A stretch of 54,328 nt of DNA from PMNU01 sp035480575 (GTDB lineage: Bacteria; Patescibacteriota; Saccharimonadia; Saccharimonadales; UBA4665): positions 1 through 54,328 of the forward strand of contig DATIHR010000013.1 in the NCBI GenBank assembly GCA_035480575.1, given 5' to 3'. The notes under the pieces are model-generated. The model made no database searches. It had not been told where the DNA came from and worked only from the letters and a program-made list of their open reading frames with translations. The position numbers were made by a program, and so were the translations under genes. Shown piece after piece: positions 32,927 through 42,791 of this stretch. Position 1 is the first letter of the stretch. Every line of letters starts with the position of its first letter.

Positions 32927-34498
32927 CTTGACCCCCGGCACACATATAACTGGCTTATCCGAAAAATTAATGAGCACTACCCAGTGCTCATTTTTATAGC
33001 TACGTACATACCCCACGACATCTTCGTGGCCTACTTCTAGCACCTGGATACGTCCATAGCGTAACGCCTCTGATCCGTTCCGAAGCTTGGCGAGTTGCTG
33101 GTACAACGATAAAAATGATTGTGGATCATTGTGCTCGGTCTTAATGTTGTACTTCTTGTAATCGGCCGCAATAGGCAACCATGTCGTAGGGCCATCGGTA
33201 AATCCCGCGTGCTTGCCCGGCGACCACTGCAAAGGCGTGCGTACCGGGTCGCGGCCTTGCCGCGGGTTATGTCGTGCCTCTGGGTCGTGTACGAGTTCCG
33301 GCGGGATGTCTACATTGCGCATGCCAATTTCTTCGCCATTATATACAAACACCATACCTGGCAACGTGAATTCCATAACCGCTGCGCTACGAGCGGCAGG
33401 GAGACCAATACGGCTTACTAACCGTTTTTTATCATGGTTGCCAAATGCGTAGCTGGATACGCATAGCGGGCTGTGTTGCTCAAGTGCCAAATGAAACGCG
33501 CGCAAAAAACGCGTCCAACTACTGGCGCGCCATCCAAGCTCCAACCCTTCAAAATTAAACGGCGCAGCCACCTCGGGGTCTATGCCCTCATAAAATGCCA
33601 TGTAGGACGCAATTAAATTATGCCGCCGGGGGTAGGCCTCGGTTACCATAAAACGGCTTTTGTCTTGATATTTCTTCTCTTTCAGCACTCTGGCCATTTC
33701 ATTTAAGTACGCATATACCGGTGGCCAGCCCGAGCTGTTATTACGAATAAGGGCATTAGCGCGTTTGTCCGAACCTTCTAGGTAATGCGGGTTGCGGTCG
33801 TCATCCCGAAACAGCGGGTCTTTTGCCATCCAGTACACAGCGTCCACACGGAACCCATCCACGCCCAAGTCCAACCAGAAGCGCATGACGTGCTTTATTG
33901 CATCACGCACATCGGGGTTGCTCCAATTTAAGTCGGGTTGCCGTACGTCAAAACTATGCAGGTAAAACTGGCCACGGGCTTCGTTCCATTCCCAGGCTAC
34001 GTCGCCCGCCAGTTGGTCGCGCCAGTTATTGGGCGGTAAGGGACGACCTGGCTCGGATTCGGGATTTGGATCTTTCCATACATACCAATCTGCCTTTGGG
34101 TTATCCCTGGACTGTTTCGATTCTAAAAACCATGCATGCTCGTCTGATGTATGGTTGGGCACGAGGTCAACCATAATCCGTATGTTACGTTTTGCCGCTT
34201 CTGCAAGCAGCCGTTTAAAATCATCGAGCGTACCGAACACGGGGTCAACGTTACAGTAATCACTAATATCGTAGCCAAAGTCAGCCATAGGCGAAGGATA
34301 AAATGGCGACAGCCAAATAGCGTTGACGCCCAACTGTTGCACATGATCGAGCCCGTCGATAATGCCGGGAAGGTCGCCAATACCATCGCCATTACTATCT
34401 TTAAAGCTGCGCGGATAGATTTGGTATACGATCGCACCTTCCGCCCAACGGTGCGCGACTAGCTGGGGCTGGGATATGTCTTGGTTATTTGTGCTCAT
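32822..34498 (-). CDS. GH13 alpha-amylase-family enzyme (oligo-1,6-glucosidase-like)
   Basis: 558 residues, cytoplasmic. GH13 regions in order: MVDLVPNHTSDEH (region I), GFRVDAVYWM with the nucleophile Asp (II), MVTEAYP with the acid/base Glu (III) and FGNHDKKR with the transition-state Asp (IV). The N-terminus YQIYPRSFKDSNGDGIGDLPGI, with its calcium-type loop, points to the alpha-glucosidase/oligo-1,6-glucosidase/trehalose group. Probably releases glucose from short alpha-glucans. Confidence 0.9.
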   Translation of the reverse strand: MSTNNQDISQPQLVAHRWAEGAIVYQIYPRSFKDSNGDGIGDLPGIIDGLDHVQQLGVNAIWLSPFYPSPMADFGYDISDYCNVDPVFGTLDDFKRLLAEAAKRNIRIMVDLVPNHTSDEHAWFLESKQSRDNPKADWYVWKDPNPESEPGRPLPPNNWRDQLAGDVAWEWNEARGQFYLHSFDVRQPDLNWSNPDVRDAIKHVMRFWLDLGVDGFRVDAVYWMAKDPLFRDDDRNPHYLEGSDKRANALIRNNSSGWPPVYAYLNEMARVLKEKKYQDKSRFMVTEAYPRRHNLIASYMAFYEGIDPEVAAPFNFEGLELGWRASSWTRFLRAFHLALEQHSPLCVSSYAFGNHDKKRLVSRIGLPAARSAAVMEFTLPGMVFVYNGEEIGMRNVDIPPELVHDPEARHNPRQGRDPVRTPLQWSPGKHAGFTDGPTTWLPIAADYKKYNIKTEHNDPQSFLSLYQQLAKLRNGSEALRYGRIQVLEVGHEDVVGYVRSYKNEHWVVLINFSDKPVICVPGVKLTKFVISSEPKTKLASNPEGKVQLLAHECALFLQ

Positions 34499-34538
34499 GG
34501 TTTGTTCTTACCACGATTCATGTGCTTACGTCTATGAG

Positions 34539-34562
34539 AAAGCCCCGAAAGTTCGGGGCTTT
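34539..34562 (-). terminator. Intrinsic terminator after the 85-aa gene
   Basis: Perfect 11-bp GC-rich stem AAAGCCCCGAA / TTCGGGGCTTT with a 2-nt loop, between the GH13 gene and the minus-strand gene ending at 34587. Both exits are T-rich, so it may work in both directions. Confidence 0.75.
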
Positions 34563-34586
34563 TTAAAGAATAGGCCGAGAAAACGC

Positions 34587-34844
34587 CTAGAGCGACATAT
34601 CAACAAGCGTCCAGCTGTGTTCGGCGCTGTCGAACTTTAGGCGGTAATCATGGCGGCCGTCAGTCATGTCAAATACCTGCACGAATTGTTTACCCTTGTG
34701 CACCAAGTACCGTAAGCCATCCATAAATGTGTATTCATGGCCATTAAATTCCATGCGGCGAGGGTAGCTGTTTAGTTGCCCGTCGTTCTTAAAGTACAGC
34801 TCCGGTACCATAACTTCTTTGCCGATAGTAATGCGAGTGTTCAT
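34587..34844 (-). CDS. Small hypothetical protein
   Basis: 85 residues, soluble, all-beta in appearance (TRITIGKEVMVPELYFKNDG; RRMEFNGHEYTFMDGLRYLVH). AGGAGC lies 9 nt before the ATG. It has its own terminator. Function unknown. Confidence 0.65.
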   Translation of the reverse strand: MNTRITIGKEVMVPELYFKNDGQLNSYPRRMEFNGHEYTFMDGLRYLVHKGKQFVQVFDMTDGRHDYRLKFDSAEHSWTLVDMSL

Positions 34845-34859
34845 AAGGTCAAGCTCCTA

Positions 34860-35166
34860 TGATTTTTAAAAGTTAATAAGAGAATCTGGCGTGAGGATTA
34901 GTACGTCAGTGAACGGATTTAATAGTAAGTGATCGTGGCAGATAGTTTAGTAACCGTTTCCATACGCTATCTTTGGCCAGAGGAGCACGTTGCTTGAATG
35001 CAGGGTAAAAATGTACCCAAAAACTCGTATAAGCCTGTATGTAGGAAGGGGCCTTAAAGACACCAGCACACACATTGCTAATGCTTAGTATACGCCCGCA
35101 TTTTGCGGCCGCGCAATACGACTGGTTGTAGTGAAATAGACGCTAAATATGCAGATTGCAGATTAA
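34860..35166. other. Unassigned intergenic stretch
   Basis: About 300 nt, AT-rich, upstream of the 85-aa gene. I see no ORF of coding character, no RNA family and no strong inverted repeat. It should contain the promoter of the minus-strand gene at 34844, but I cannot place it confidently. Confidence 0.4.
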
Positions 35167-35295
35167 TTAAATAAGATCAGAGATTGTACCGTCGGTCAGT
35201 GCATCTACTACTACCGCCCCAGAGAAAACGAGAGCAAACATACCGAGTACGTCTGTTAGGGTGTCTGTAACAGTTTCGTAGCTTTTTTTAGCCAT
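35167..35295 (-). CDS. Small single-helix membrane protein, 42 aa
   Basis: 42 residues beginning MAKKSYETVTDTLTDVLGMF, with a hydrophobic stretch (LGMFALVFSGAVVVDAL) and an acidic end. A consensus TATAAT on the minus strand (35305-35310) ends 9 nt before the ATG, which is the main evidence that the gene is real. It is divergent from the phosphatidyltransferase gene. Role unknown. Confidence 0.5.
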   Translation of the reverse strand: MAKKSYETVTDTLTDVLGMFALVFSGAVVVDALTDGTISDLI

Positions 35296-35366
35296 AACTT
35301 GGCCATTATAGCGAATCGCGCTAGGCGTTGGAAGTCCCAGGTGTAGTAAAGTGTTATGATTAAGCC

Positions 35367-36017
35367 ATGCATATAGATTGGCACTTGGCAGCAGCCGCGC
35401 CCGAATGGGCTAGTGTGCCAATTAAGAAGCGAACAGTGTGGCAAAGGATGGCGGCACGTACCCATGGTGTGGTAACGCCCGGCAACATCGTCAGTGTACT
35501 CGGTGTTATCCTGGTACTGGCTGGCCTGTTTGCTATTTGGTTTGATCACTACTGGCTGAGCCTTTTGCTGATAGCGGTCGGCCGCCTGTGCGACCTTGCC
35601 GATGGCGTCATAGCCCACAATACACACACCAAAAGCCCAGTAGGCGAAGGTGTAGACGCCACGTGCGATAAAATTGGCGCACTCGCCACGCTTGTCGTCT
35701 ATGCGGCCGCCGGCTTTATATGGTGGCCAGCGGCGGCGCTTGTAGGTATTCGCAATATAATAAGCGGCCTCATTGGCCTCATTGGACGGCATCGTCGCTA
35801 CGGGCTGCACCCGTTACCAATTGGTAAAATTGCAACCGTCGGGGAGTGGCTGGCGCTCTTAACGTTCGGCCTGCTTGCCGCACTGGGCTGGTCGCATACT
35901 TCGACGCTTGGACTCGTATCGTATGCAGTACTAGGCGTATCAGTCGTACTAGCGACGTATGCGACGGTCTGGTACTATCGACTGTTTTGCGCCGCCCGCA
36001 ATCGCAACAAAGCCTAG
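35367..36017 (+). CDS. CDP-alcohol phosphatidyltransferase family protein
   Basis: 216 residues, about five to six transmembrane helices. The CDP-OH-P signature is DLADGVIAHNTHTKSPVGEG followed by VDATCDK: the D-x2-D-G-x2-A, G and two later Asp residues are kept, but the usual Arg after the Ala is His. Such enzymes move a phosphatidyl or similar group from a CDP-alcohol to an alcohol acceptor. TATGAT (35355-35360) ends 6 nt before the ATG. Confidence 0.85.
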   Translation: MHIDWHLAAAAPEWASVPIKKRTVWQRMAARTHGVVTPGNIVSVLGVILVLAGLFAIWFDHYWLSLLLIAVGRLCDLADGVIAHNTHTKSPVGEGVDATCDKIGALATLVVYAAAGFIWWPAAALVGIRNIISGLIGLIGRHRRYGLHPLPIGKIATVGEWLALLTFGLLAALGWSHTSTLGLVSYAVLGVSVVLATYATVWYYRLFCAARNRNKA

Positions 36018-36066
36018 CGGCAACGTGTCATAATAGAACTATCACATGACGTTAGGAGGAACCCCC

Positions 36067-36489
36067 ATGCAAGTTAGATTAAACCCGTATCTTAGTTTTA
36101 AAGATAACACCCGTGAGGCAATGGAATTCTATAAAACCGTTTTTGACGGCAAGCTGACAATAAGCACCTTTAAGGAATACCATGCCTCTGACGATCCCAC
36201 TGAGGACAATAAAGTAATGCACTCTGTACTGGAAATCGACAACGGCCTAATGTTCATGGCAGCCGATACGCCAAACCGCATGGAGTACAAGCCTGGTAGC
36301 GCCATAAGTATGTCACTCAGTGGTGACGACAGCGAAACGTTAAGCGGTTATTTTAATGAACTGTCCGAGGGCGGCCAGGTGATTATGCCACTGGAGGCAG
36401 CGCAATGGGGCGACACCTTCGGCATGCTCGCTGACAAATTCGGTGTCCGGTGGATGGTCAACATAACCGGCAAAAAAACCCAAGCTTAG
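36067..36489 (+). CDS. PhnB-like VOC/glyoxalase-fold protein
   Basis: 140 residues from ATG 36067. LNPYLSFKDNTREAMEFYKTVF at the N-terminus and MPLEAAQWGDTFGMLADKFGVRWMVNI at the C-terminus are typical of the PhnB / '3-demethylubiquinone methyltransferase' branch of the vicinal oxygen chelate family. Activity of these small proteins is mostly unknown. TAGGAGGAAC before the ATG is a strong ribosome binding site, so the earlier in-frame ATG at 36046 is rejected. Confidence 0.88.
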   Translation: MQVRLNPYLSFKDNTREAMEFYKTVFDGKLTISTFKEYHASDDPTEDNKVMHSVLEIDNGLMFMAADTPNRMEYKPGSAISMSLSGDDSETLSGYFNELSEGGQVIMPLEAAQWGDTFGMLADKFGVRWMVNITGKKTQA

Positions 36490-36570
36490 ACATCCTTACA
36501 ATTATTTGCTACGTGGCTCTGCCATACATACAGCAGCAATAATGCTACTTACGCACATAGAGGACGTCGT

Positions 36571-37344
36571 ATGCACGTTTCAAGCCGACAATTTTTAGAT
36601 GCTTGCAAGGCACAGCAGCTACACCTGCATGATAAAGTTGAAGGTGCGATCCGCCGTCCCGTCAGGGCTAGACAGTCTTACGATACATACATGTCGCCGC
36701 TCGTAATAGCTATTGAGGATGCAACCTGGATAGCAGAAACAACCGACGAGCCAATTGCCAACAAACCGATTGTTCTGGAGCAGTTACCTCCCGATCCTGT
36801 CATGCGTCTGTTAGCGGATATTGCGAATGCCGCTTTGCGACCCCGCATACAACCAAAATTATACGAAAATATATCGCCTGTAGTGGCAGAGGCTACCTGC
36901 CGGGACGCCGACAATAAATGGTCTAGTATATTCTATAAAATTGCAAATAACATTGAGAAGCCCGGCGTAGAAATTTTCACCGAAGGGAGCGTTATTGTCG
37001 CCCTACGCAAAGTAAAAGGCAATGCCAACGGCCTCCTGCTGCAACCCAGACGGCTGGGGCAACTGGATTACGTCTTTCCAGCAGGGACGACGCTGCATGT
37101 AGAAACCAGCAATGAGCCGTCGCCACTGCGTAAAGAAGATATCGACATGCCCTTCGGCCTTAAGCACACGAATTGGAGTTTGGTAACGCGCCTAGGCGCT
37201 TCGCGCCCGAGCATGTATGCGCTGCCCCGGGAATACCGGAAGACTCACTTTGGAACGCATCGGCGCGTAGTAAAAAGCATTGATTTGGAATATATAAACC
37301 AACTGGCAGAGCAGGCATTGGCGCAATGCGCACTCTACAGGTAA
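36571..37344 (+). CDS. Hypothetical protein
   Basis: 257 residues, soluble, mixed alpha/beta, no recognised motif. AGAGGA lies 7 nt before the ATG. It converges with the giant surface protein gene, 19 nt apart. Function unknown. Confidence 0.65.
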   Translation: MHVSSRQFLDACKAQQLHLHDKVEGAIRRPVRARQSYDTYMSPLVIAIEDATWIAETTDEPIANKPIVLEQLPPDPVMRLLADIANAALRPRIQPKLYENISPVVAEATCRDADNKWSSIFYKIANNIEKPGVEIFTEGSVIVALRKVKGNANGLLLQPRRLGQLDYVFPAGTTLHVETSNEPSPLRKEDIDMPFGLKHTNWSLVTRLGASRPSMYALPREYRKTHFGTHRRVVKSIDLEYINQLAEQALAQCALYR

Positions 37345-37363
37345 TCGTATCGATACCCCGAAG

Positions 37364-40300
37364 CTACAGTCCGGTATTCATGTCGGACTGGACCTCAACT
37401 TGTGTGAGAGTGCGGTTGTACACACGCATATCGTCTAAAGCGCCCTTATAATACTGGCCTGGCTGGGCATCGGCGCCAAGGTGTAGCGCATTGCCGCGCG
37501 CGGTGAGCGTGGCGTTCATTGTTTTGGTGCTGGTTAGTACGCCATTCACGTAGAACTGGGCGCTCGTGCCATTAAAGACAATAGCAAGGTGGCTCCACTG
37601 ATTAACCGTCAGGTTCGAGCCCATACCAACCGCTTGCACGCCGCTAGCCGTGCCAATCTGGAATACCGGCTGCAGCCCACCGGATTGTAGCTCGAGACCA
37701 TACTGGTAATACGGCGATGTCATGGCCGTGTTCCAGCCTTTACTTATAAGCACTTGGTCGGCGCCGCCACCCGCCGGCTTCAACCACGCCGACATACTAA
37801 AGGCAGTGCCGGCAATATCGAGTGGTGCGGCATTGGCTATATTCAGGTAATCATTCACGCCGTCAAAGAGCAGGCCATTGCCATTTTTACCGGCAGCGAA
37901 TGCTAAACCATTCAGCAAGGTGGCTATATTGTTGTTTCCAGAGGCATCGGCACTCGTGGTACCACTCGTTTCGTTAAAGCCCCATGCGCCGGACGGACCG
38001 GTAGTCAACGGCTTGCTGGTATAGGTAGCGGTATAGGTTTGGGCGGCAGCAGGCACAGTAAGGCTGTGCGTCTGGGCAGCTGCATCTGACCAATTCGCGA
38101 AGGTATAGGCAAATCCGCCAGCATTCTGGTTGCGCGCTTCTATGGTATGCGTAAAGCCAATTAAGGTGTCGTACGTAAACGGCGCTGTCTTGGCAATACC
38201 ATCAAGGTAGAGTGTTAGGCCGGCGGGTACCGTGTTAAAGGTTAGGTTGACCTTCTCAGGCCAAATAGTCACTACCTTGGTGCTCGTTAAACCGTTAGAG
38301 TCAGTAACCGTTAAGGTAATACGATACCGTGTATTGCCGCTAAAGTCATGGCCGGCTGTAGGGATCGTAAAGGTGCCATTTTTGGCGCCGGTTACTGTTT
38401 GGCCAGGATGCACATGGCCTTCGTGTAAGAAGTCTATAGTCCACATAAAGGCGCTAGCAGGTAATGTGCCATCTTCAGCGTCGGTTGCATCACCGTTGTA
38501 GCTAATAACATCGCCAGCCCTAAACGTCGCACCGTCTACCGGGCCGGCAATAGTAGCAACCGGCGCACTACCCGCCTGGATGGTGATTGGCGTTGCAAAG
38601 GTCGAGTTAATGCCGTCACTTACTGTTAGACGCACCGTGTATAACCCGGCGACTGTATAGGCGTGCGAAGGGTTGGCCTCGGTAGAAGTCGTGCCGTCAC
38701 CAAAATCCCATAGGTATGTAACGGGTTGACCTTCGGGGTCATTCGACCCGGCGCTCGAAAATGCAACTTGCAGCGGTAGCGGGCCGGTAGCAGGCGTAGC
38801 AGCCACCTGGGCTATGGGCGCTTGATTAGACTGCAAGTAGCGAATACGGCGGATTTTACTGACGCCAAATGTACCGGTGTTGTCTGAATAGCCCAAGTCA
38901 AGATAGTACAGGGCGCCGTCCGGACCTTCGGTTAGGTACACGATGTCGCCGTACGGGCCATCGACCTGGCCATTTATGGGCTCGAAGTTAAACACGCCAT
39001 TAACAGATCCATCGGCATTAAAGCTAATACGGCGAATCCAGTTCTGGGCGTAATCGGCAAAGAAGTAGTTACCCTGCATGCCAGCAGGGAACTGGGAACC
39101 ATGGTATACAAAGCCACCAGTAACCGCTGCATCACGACCGTTATGCGCATACGCATACAGCGGAGCAGTATACGCAGGGTTGCCGCAGTTGCCGTTTTCG
39201 CAGTTAGGCCAGCCAAAGTTAGCGCCACGTGCCGCTACGTTTACTTCTTCGTAGGCAGTGTTGTAGTCGTTGCCACCTACGTCGCCAATAAACATGCGGT
39301 TGGTGGGAGCGTCAAAGTATGCGCGGTACGGGTTACGCAGCCCGAGCGACCAAATAGCGTCGTAATTCGGGCCAGTGCCATCATAAAACGGGTTGTCGGT
39401 AGGCACCGTGCCATCCATGTTAATACGCAGTACTTTGCCACGGGGGCTTGCAAGATTTTGAGCGTTAGCGCCGTTAAAGTGTTCGCCAGTAGTAACCATG
39501 ATTTTACCGTCGTTACTAAAGGTAATGGCACCGCCATGGTGCTCATCGCTGCCAGGCGACTGCGGGTCTTGGTATAATACGGTTTCGCTGCCGGCTACCG
39601 TGCCATCGAGTGTAGCGTTTGCAGTTAGGCGAGCCAAGCGGTCGTAATCGCCATCTACCGTGTGTGCAGTGTAAAAGACGTAGTAGTAATGGTTAGCACT
39701 AAAGTTAGGGTCGAGCGCAAGGTCGAATATACCTTCCTGCACGCCAGCCGTAGCTGTTGTAACCTGGCCAAACAGAGTAGGGCTCGCCGTTGTATACGGT
39801 GGGGCAAATACTTTTATTTTACCTTGCAACTCCGCCACTATCATGCGGCCGTCCGGCAAGAACTTCATGGCGGTCGGTAAATTGAGCCCGGTAGCTAGAA
39901 TTTCATTTTGGAAGTAATCGCTATTCGCAACATTAACTGCAACTGGCGACGCAGTCGTGACGTTGCCCGACACATCCCGGGCGCGGGCCGTTAGTGTATG
40001 GGCACCATTTGTAAACGCACGAGTGTCCCACACTGCGCCGTAAGGGGCGGTCGTATCTTCGGGGCCAACACTAAAGCCATCTACGTAAAACTGAACACCT
40101 GCCACGCCAGTATCGTCAGCGGCATTTGCACTAACGGTTATGATGTTGCTGACAACTGCGTTCGCAGCAGGCGAACTTATAGTTACCGTCGGACCTGTAG
40201 GATCGGTGCTCGGTGCTACTAATGGTTTATTCATATCGTTCTGCACTTCGGTCTGGGTAAGCGTGCGGTTATACAGACGGATATCGTCGACACTGCCATT

Positions 40301-42733
40301 CATAAACTGGCCCGGCTGGGCATCGGCACCAAAGCGGAGGGGTGTATTACGCTGCTCCATGGTCGCAGCTAGCGCGGGCGTACTCATAAGGTTACCGTTT
40401 AGATAGAACGAGGCACGGGTGCCGTCGAACACGACCGCAAAGTGGCTCCACTGGCCAACCGGCATACTGCTGCCCATAGCAGCTTCTTTTACACCGCCAG
40501 TCGTACCAATAAGTAGCGTAGGAGCAATACCACCGCCGCGCAGTTCGACGGCGTACTGATAGAATGGCGATACCATAGTGCCGTTATACCCCTTAGCAAA
40601 CAACACCTGGTCGCCACCGCCAGCCATGGGGTACACCCAGGCCGAGAACGTCATTGCGGTGCCCGAAAAATTGATGCTGGGCGAATTAGCTACCTCTATA
40701 TAATCGTTGACACCATCGAGCTTAAGGCCAGAACCGTTCTTGCCGGCAGCCCAAAGCGCACCGTTTGCGAGCGTAGCAGTATTGCCGTTACCGGTCACGT
40801 CTGCAGACGTGCCACCGGTGCTTTCATTGAAGTTATAGGCGGCTACCAGGCCATCGGGCAGCGGGGGTACTGTAGGGTTCGAAACCTGGACGGTAACGAC
40901 GCCACTCGTAACACCAAAGTTACCGGCAGTGTCGCGGGCGCGGGCACTAAGTGTGTGCGGACCATTCGATGTCGTTGTGGTATTCCATTGCACAGAGTAC
41001 GGAGCGGTCGTATCGACGCCAATGCTCACACCATCGAGTAAAAAGTCTACGTCTGCCACTGCCACGTTGTCGGTAGCATTTGCCGAAACAGTTACAGTGC
41101 CGACAACAGTTGAGCCCAGGCCTGGTGCTGTCATGCTTGCCGTCGGCGGTACCGTATCTGGCGTGGGGGTACTGGCGGTAACTGGCGACGACTGTACGGA
41201 TTCGTTACCGGCGGCATCACGTGCACTCACCGTGTATGTATACGTCGTTCCGGGTGTGAGGCCAGCGTCTTGCATAGGCATAACCGTAGAAGAGTTAACG
41301 AATACACCATCACGATAGACGTTGTATTGTGTGACACCCACATTATCGCTGCTGGCGGTCCAGTTTAGGTTAATTTGCGTCGACGACACAACCTGTGCAG
41401 TCAAGTTAGCCGGTACGGAGGGCGGGGTGGTATCGGATAAGGTGCTCACGATAACGCTGGTAGACTGGGCTGACTCGTTGCCAGCGGCGTCGAACGCACT
41501 AACCGCATACGTGTATGCAGTATTGAGTGCCAATCCAGTATCCTGGTATGCAGCCGTTCCAATGGTAGCTACTTGTGCGCCATTACGATATACCCTGTAG
41601 CCGGCTACTCCTACGTTGTCGGTACTCGCGGTCCAACCCAGGCTAATCTGCGAGATTGACGTACCCGTGCCGGAAAGGCCTGACGGTATGCTTGGTGCGG
41701 CCGTATCTGGGAGGCCTTGTGTCGTTGCTTGCGCGATCGCTGAATAGGCACTCGTGTTGCCAGCGGCGTCGGTGGCGCGAACGCGGTAGCGGTATAGGGT
41801 CGCCGGGGCAAGGCTTGTATCGCCATAACTTGGCGTCGCTACCGTCGCTACCAACGCAAACGTTGTGCAGCTTGCGCCCATACAGCGTTCTACCTGATGG
41901 CCGGTTACGCCAACATTATCTGTGGCAGCCGTCCAGGCTACATTGATTTGCGAGCTAGAAGCTGCCGTAGCAGTCGGGGTGCCGGGGGCAGATGGCGCTG
42001 TAGTGTCGGTACCAGGATCAGCACGGAACACGCTCAGTTGAAACGTCCAGGCGCCGCCCGAATGTGGCGAACTAACCGAATAGTTGCCAGCAGCAGTAAC
42101 CGTACGATCCATGCTCTTGTTACCAGAAGAATTTTGCCGCTGTGTCCAACCCGATGGAATAGTGCCCATGTTACCCAAAGAGCCGCCGCCGGCAAACAGC
42201 AAACTATTAGTACTGGCGGTGGTAACGGTGCCGCTGTTCATAGTAGTACCCGACCCCACGCCAGCGGACGAGCCTGCTAGCGGATTGGTTTTATCTATGC
42301 CAGAGTATTCGTGCAGCTGCATGATGGCGAATGAAGATATAGACGTGGCAAATGTCGCAGTGACCGTATTAGCGCCAGCAGCAACGTTCTTGGCGTAAAA
42401 CGTCTGGGCACTCCAGCTGGTTGACCACGTTGTGCGTGCTGTTGCGGCTATGTAGGCGTTACCTCGACTGTCGGCAAGAGTGACCGCACTAGTATTACTC
42501 CATAATAAATGGACGACCAGTAGGTCGCCCGTGGTGTTTGCATTTTGGAATGCCAAACTGTTTGTTATGCCCGAGTTTATTTCTTTGGCTCGGGACTGCA
42601 CGTAGGTAGGGGTTGCCGCCGCAACCGTTGCAGGCAGCACCTGCATGGCACCTATCGCCGAGACGATCAGGAAGCTTACGGTAATGATAAGAACTTTTCT
42701 GGAACGCCTGGAGACAGTTTGTAATATGTGCAT
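37364..42733 (-). CDS. Giant multidomain surface protein with sugar-dehydrogenase-type propeller
   Basis: 1789 residues from ATG 42733. Signal/anchor (~10-40), N-terminal beta domain (~40-245), three fibronectin III domains (~246-525), Ig-like domain (~528-620), LamG/concanavalin-like domain 1 (~625-840), Ig-like domain (~845-940), a six-blade-type GDH/PQQ-sugar-dehydrogenase-like propeller (~945-1305; DEHHGGAITFSNDGKIMVTTG carries the expected His), PKD domain (~1308-1390), further Ig-like modules, and LamG domain 2 (~1578-1789). The LamG copies are clear duplicates (GADAQPGQF versus GADAQPGQY). Likely binds or oxidises surface glycans; attachment is inferred. Confidence 0.87.
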   Translation of the reverse strand: MHILQTVSRRSRKVLIITVSFLIVSAIGAMQVLPATVAAATPTYVQSRAKEINSGITNSLAFQNANTTGDLLVVHLLWSNTSAVTLADSRGNAYIAATARTTWSTSWSAQTFYAKNVAAGANTVTATFATSISSFAIMQLHEYSGIDKTNPLAGSSAGVGSGTTMNSGTVTTASTNSLLFAGGGSLGNMGTIPSGWTQRQNSSGNKSMDRTVTAAGNYSVSSPHSGGAWTFQLSVFRADPGTDTTAPSAPGTPTATAASSSQINVAWTAATDNVGVTGHQVERCMGASCTTFALVATVATPSYGDTSLAPATLYRYRVRATDAAGNTSAYSAIAQATTQGLPDTAAPSIPSGLSGTGTSISQISLGWTASTDNVGVAGYRVYRNGAQVATIGTAAYQDTGLALNTAYTYAVSAFDAAGNESAQSTSVIVSTLSDTTPPSVPANLTAQVVSSTQINLNWTASSDNVGVTQYNVYRDGVFVNSSTVMPMQDAGLTPGTTYTYTVSARDAAGNESVQSSPVTASTPTPDTVPPTASMTAPGLGSTVVGTVTVSANATDNVAVADVDFLLDGVSIGVDTTAPYSVQWNTTTTSNGPHTLSARARDTAGNFGVTSGVVTVQVSNPTVPPLPDGLVAAYNFNESTGGTSADVTGNGNTATLANGALWAAGKNGSGLKLDGVNDYIEVANSPSINFSGTAMTFSAWVYPMAGGGDQVLFAKGYNGTMVSPFYQYAVELRGGGIAPTLLIGTTGGVKEAAMGSSMPVGQWSHFAVVFDGTRASFYLNGNLMSTPALAATMEQRNTPLRFGADAQPGQFMNGSVDDIRLYNRTLTQTEVQNDMNKPLVAPSTDPTGPTVTISSPAANAVVSNIITVSANAADDTGVAGVQFYVDGFSVGPEDTTAPYGAVWDTRAFTNGAHTLTARARDVSGNVTTASPVAVNVANSDYFQNEILATGLNLPTAMKFLPDGRMIVAELQGKIKVFAPPYTTASPTLFGQVTTATAGVQEGIFDLALDPNFSANHYYYVFYTAHTVDGDYDRLARLTANATLDGTVAGSETVLYQDPQSPGSDEHHGGAITFSNDGKIMVTTGEHFNGANAQNLASPRGKVLRINMDGTVPTDNPFYDGTGPNYDAIWSLGLRNPYRAYFDAPTNRMFIGDVGGNDYNTAYEEVNVAARGANFGWPNCENGNCGNPAYTAPLYAYAHNGRDAAVTGGFVYHGSQFPAGMQGNYFFADYAQNWIRRISFNADGSVNGVFNFEPINGQVDGPYGDIVYLTEGPDGALYYLDLGYSDNTGTFGVSKIRRIRYLQSNQAPIAQVAATPATGPLPLQVAFSSAGSNDPEGQPVTYLWDFGDGTTSTEANPSHAYTVAGLYTVRLTVSDGINSTFATPITIQAGSAPVATIAGPVDGATFRAGDVISYNGDATDAEDGTLPASAFMWTIDFLHEGHVHPGQTVTGAKNGTFTIPTAGHDFSGNTRYRITLTVTDSNGLTSTKVVTIWPEKVNLTFNTVPAGLTLYLDGIAKTAPFTYDTLIGFTHTIEARNQNAGGFAYTFANWSDAAAQTHSLTVPAAAQTYTATYTSKPLTTGPSGAWGFNETSGTTSADASGNNNIATLLNGLAFAAGKNGNGLLFDGVNDYLNIANAAPLDIAGTAFSMSAWLKPAGGGADQVLISKGWNTAMTSPYYQYGLELQSGGLQPVFQIGTASGVQAVGMGSNLTVNQWSHLAIVFNGTSAQFYVNGVLTSTKTMNATLTARGNALHLGADAQPGQYYKGALDDMRVYNRTLTQVEVQSDMNTGL

Positions 42734-42740
42734 AATCCGC

Positions 42741-42769
42741 ATTAAATTCAAAGCTTGCACATTTGTCAA
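42741..42769 (-). promoter_or_regulatory. Promoter of the giant surface protein gene
   Basis: On the minus strand: consensus TTGACA (42769-42764), 17-nt spacer, TTTAAT (42746-42741), then 7 nt to ATG 42733. The TTG of the -35 box is in frame and creates a false upstream start at 42769. Confidence 0.85.
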
Positions 42770-42791
42770 TTAAAAAAGAATGAAATGCGAA

